Assembly (NCBI RefSeq): GCF_904846215.1
Contig: NZ_CAJGZK010000004.1
Location: 1 to 64,000, forward strand
DNA: 64,000 nucleotides
Direction: 5' to 3'
From: Psychrobacter glacincola
GTDB lineage: Bacteria > Pseudomonadota > Gammaproteobacteria > Pseudomonadales > Moraxellaceae
Both the position numbers and the translations under genes were made by a program. Below are positions 62,740-64,000 of this stretch, in pieces (position 1 is the first letter of the stretch; each line of letters begins with the position of its first letter). The notes under the pieces are model-generated. The model worked only from the letters and a program-made list of their open reading frames with translations. It did no database searches and had not been told where the DNA came from.

Positions 62740-64000
62740 GGGTTACCTCTCTTTCTGATACAGATAAATCCGGTAATAAAGGAAACAGCCACTCATCGCT
62801 GTGTACTTCGGCAAACAAAGGCGCACCTTGGAATAGCGTGACACGCACCCAGCGATCTGATCTTGGATCGAACTTGGTCGCGCCAAACATAGACAATTTA
62901 CAACGTAACAAATGCATTGGTAATGCCGTCTTTTGCAGCACATTAATCTGAATATCGCCCATCTTTTTATGCCCCATTGTCCAGACGCGCCGAGCAATTG
63001 AGCGATACTTTGGTTGTTTTAAGATAAATTCTGATAACAGTTGCTGTGGATCCGCTTGTTGTAATGCCAGATATAATGTATTCGCCTGCCTACCAATATC
63101 TAATAGGAACTCCTTATCATCACCACGCTCTTGTCCGCGCACACCCATTCTTGGCTCTTCTTTATCTTCTGAGCGATACCAGAACCAATAGACATTATCT
63201 TCTGCCTCAAAATCAATACTGATCGCCCACTGATAACGCGCTTCTAATACGTCAATCAAATCTTGCACGACTTTGCCGCTAGGTAGTGACATAGTTTCAT
63301 CAGCATTGGCTTGCCCTGCAAACACATCAACAAGCTCAGGATACAGCTCCATCAGGCAAGAAGTAATGACCTCTTGGCTCTCAAAACTAAGGTGTGCCTG
63401 ACGCTGTAAAAAATCAGCCCACGTAACGCATCCTTCAATCTCGCTCATAAAGTTATTTTGTAGCTTATTCAGCTCATCAACGACGGTACTATTCAATAGA
63501 ATTTGCGGCTCATTGATAGTCACCACTTCAGAGAAATGCTGGATAGCGCGCTTTATTAAATTTGAGAGCTGCTGGATTTTATTATTGTTATTGTTGTTAT
63601 TGTCATTGTCATTGTCATTGTTATTGCTGTTATTGTCATCTTCAATATCACAGACCAACACCGCTTGTAGCGCCCCTTCACGAGCACTCAGCCATTGATC
63701 AACGACACAAGGATGATTGATCAAATAAGGCGCCATGCCAAGACCAGTCGCATTACCTATGCCCAGATACCGCTTAATCTCCGGATGCAAGCTGGCCGCT
63801 TTAGCGCCACCCTTTTTTTGAGCCAAATAATCGACCCAATCAAGGCTAAACTCTCGAATGAGATACACCGCACACATCTGGGCTCGAAAAGATTGATTAA
63901 AATCCTCGCTGTGATCCAGCGGTTTAAAGTCATAAATACCGAATTTACCGTTGCCATAAACTGCTGTAGTACGCAGGATATAACCCACTTGCGCCAGTAC
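62723..64000 (-). CDS. Uncharacterised partner of the DUF3726 protein (5' end outside the window)
   Basis: The open frame runs from the stop at 62723 to the right window edge. An internal ATG does not exist before MGYILRTTAVYGN-like GYILRTTAVYGNGKFGIYDF, which itself is preceded by in-frame codons VLAQV, so the true start lies beyond 64000. At least 426 residues are present. I do not recognise a family. Visible are an Asn/Asp-rich run coded by trinucleotide repeats, WYRSEDKEEPRMGVRGQERG and a C-terminus with VRVTLFQGAPLFAEVHSDEW. It is upstream of and overlaps the DUF3726 gene. Confidence 0.7.
   Translation of the reverse strand, partial: VLAQVGYILRTTAVYGNGKFGIYDFKPLDHSEDFNQSFRAQMCAVYLIREFSLDWVDYLAQKKGGAKAASLHPEIKRYLGIGNATGLGMAPYLINHPCVVDQWLSAREGALQAVLVCDIEDDNNSNNNDNDNDNNNNNNNKIQQLSNLIKRAIQHFSEVVTINEPQILLNSTVVDELNKLQNNFMSEIEGCVTWADFLQRQAHLSFESQEVITSCLMELYPELVDVFAGQANADETMSLPSGKVVQDLIDVLEARYQWAISIDFEAEDNVYWFWYRSEDKEEPRMGVRGQERGDDKEFLLDIGRQANTLYLALQQADPQQLLSEFILKQPKYRSIARRVWTMGHKKMGDIQINVLQKTALPMHLLRCKLSMFGATKFDPRSDRWVRVTLFQGAPLFAEVHSDEWLFPLLPDLSVSEREVTHDRIA
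63581..63640. repeat. Trinucleotide microsatellite coding for an Asn/Asp run
   Basis: About 20 triplets of ATT/GTT/GTC type code on the minus strand for DDNNSNNNDNDNDNNNNNNN. It is in frame and changes in unit number would not disrupt the gene. Confidence 0.85.

Noticed and set aside
62194..63640. Phase-variable contingency loci
   Set aside because: Repeat units are six and three bases, so slippage does not shift the frame or switch the genes on and off.

Overview
The window is chromosomal DNA from a gammaproteobacterium of the Moraxellaceae, most likely Psychrobacter. The reasons are an AT-rich base composition, a DMSP-degradation cluster of the DddD type, a haloalkane dehalogenase very close to what I recall of DpcA from Psychrobacter cryohalolentis, a quinol-dependent NorB, and IS remnants plus a short interspersed repeat that recurs nine times. 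No rRNA, tRNA, CRISPR array or prophage was seen.

Layout. 1-127: 3' end of an IS66 element. 0.2-3.8 kb: four inner-membrane proteins (DUF808, YqhA-like, DUF475/TerC-like, DedA). 3.9-7.0 kb: a PepSY protein followed by a QseB/PmrA-type response regulator and its kinase. 7.3-7.7 kb: repeat and IS5 debris. 7.8-15.9 kb: the DMSP cluster dddT-dddD-dddC-dddB with a divergent IclR regulator and a strong palindrome between them. DMSP is taken up, cleaved through a CoA-transferase/lyase, and the 3-hydroxypropionate unit is oxidised to acetyl-CoA. 16-17 kb: gene-poor, with a Fic remnant. 17.1-23.0 kb: a tightly overlapping operon, otsB-otsA-acyl-CoA-dehydrogenase-like-PIG-L deacetylase-methyltransferase-glycosyltransferase, which joins trehalose synthesis to an uncharacterised small-molecule or glycan pathway. 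23.5-25.8 kb: norB with an NsrR-like operator. 26.5-28.2 kb: an sdhB remnant followed by a cysteine-ladder leucine-rich-repeat protein.

28.4-39.2 kb: a fatty-acid or acyl-CoA catabolism block (two acyl-CoA ligases, acyl-CoA dehydrogenase, CaiB-type CoA-transferase/racemase, FadB-like fusion enzyme, thiolase) with a divergent TetR regulator. A 16-bp palindrome recurs four times at its promoters. 39.4-40.0 kb: a collapsed IS630 transposase. 40.2-43.5 kb: a metal (probably nickel/cobalt, possibly copper) efflux locus: NreB-like MFS, CsoR/RcnR-type repressor, HupE-like protein and a membrane-anchored partner. 43.8-47.1 kb: DUF6122, an ATP-grasp-like protein, a decayed paralogue of its C-terminus, and a haloalkane dehalogenase.

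47.2-58.9 kb: a copper-resistance island: P1B ATPase with three N-terminal metal-binding repeats, a 45-residue membrane peptide, DUF305, CopB, CopA multicopper oxidase, DUF411 lipoprotein, cytochrome c, Met/His-rich secreted proteins and a divergent CopRS pair with matching CopR-box-like repeats. 58.9-60.1 kb: ammonium transporter. 60.7-61.7 kb: an esterase interrupted by one amber codon. 62-64 kb: a DUF3726 protein and an overlapping partner that runs off the window edge, each with its own in-frame microsatellite.

The most unusual items are the interspersed hairpin repeat with exchangeable arms around one core, the six-gene trehalose-linked operon, and an IclR rather than LysR or AraC regulator at the ddd cluster.
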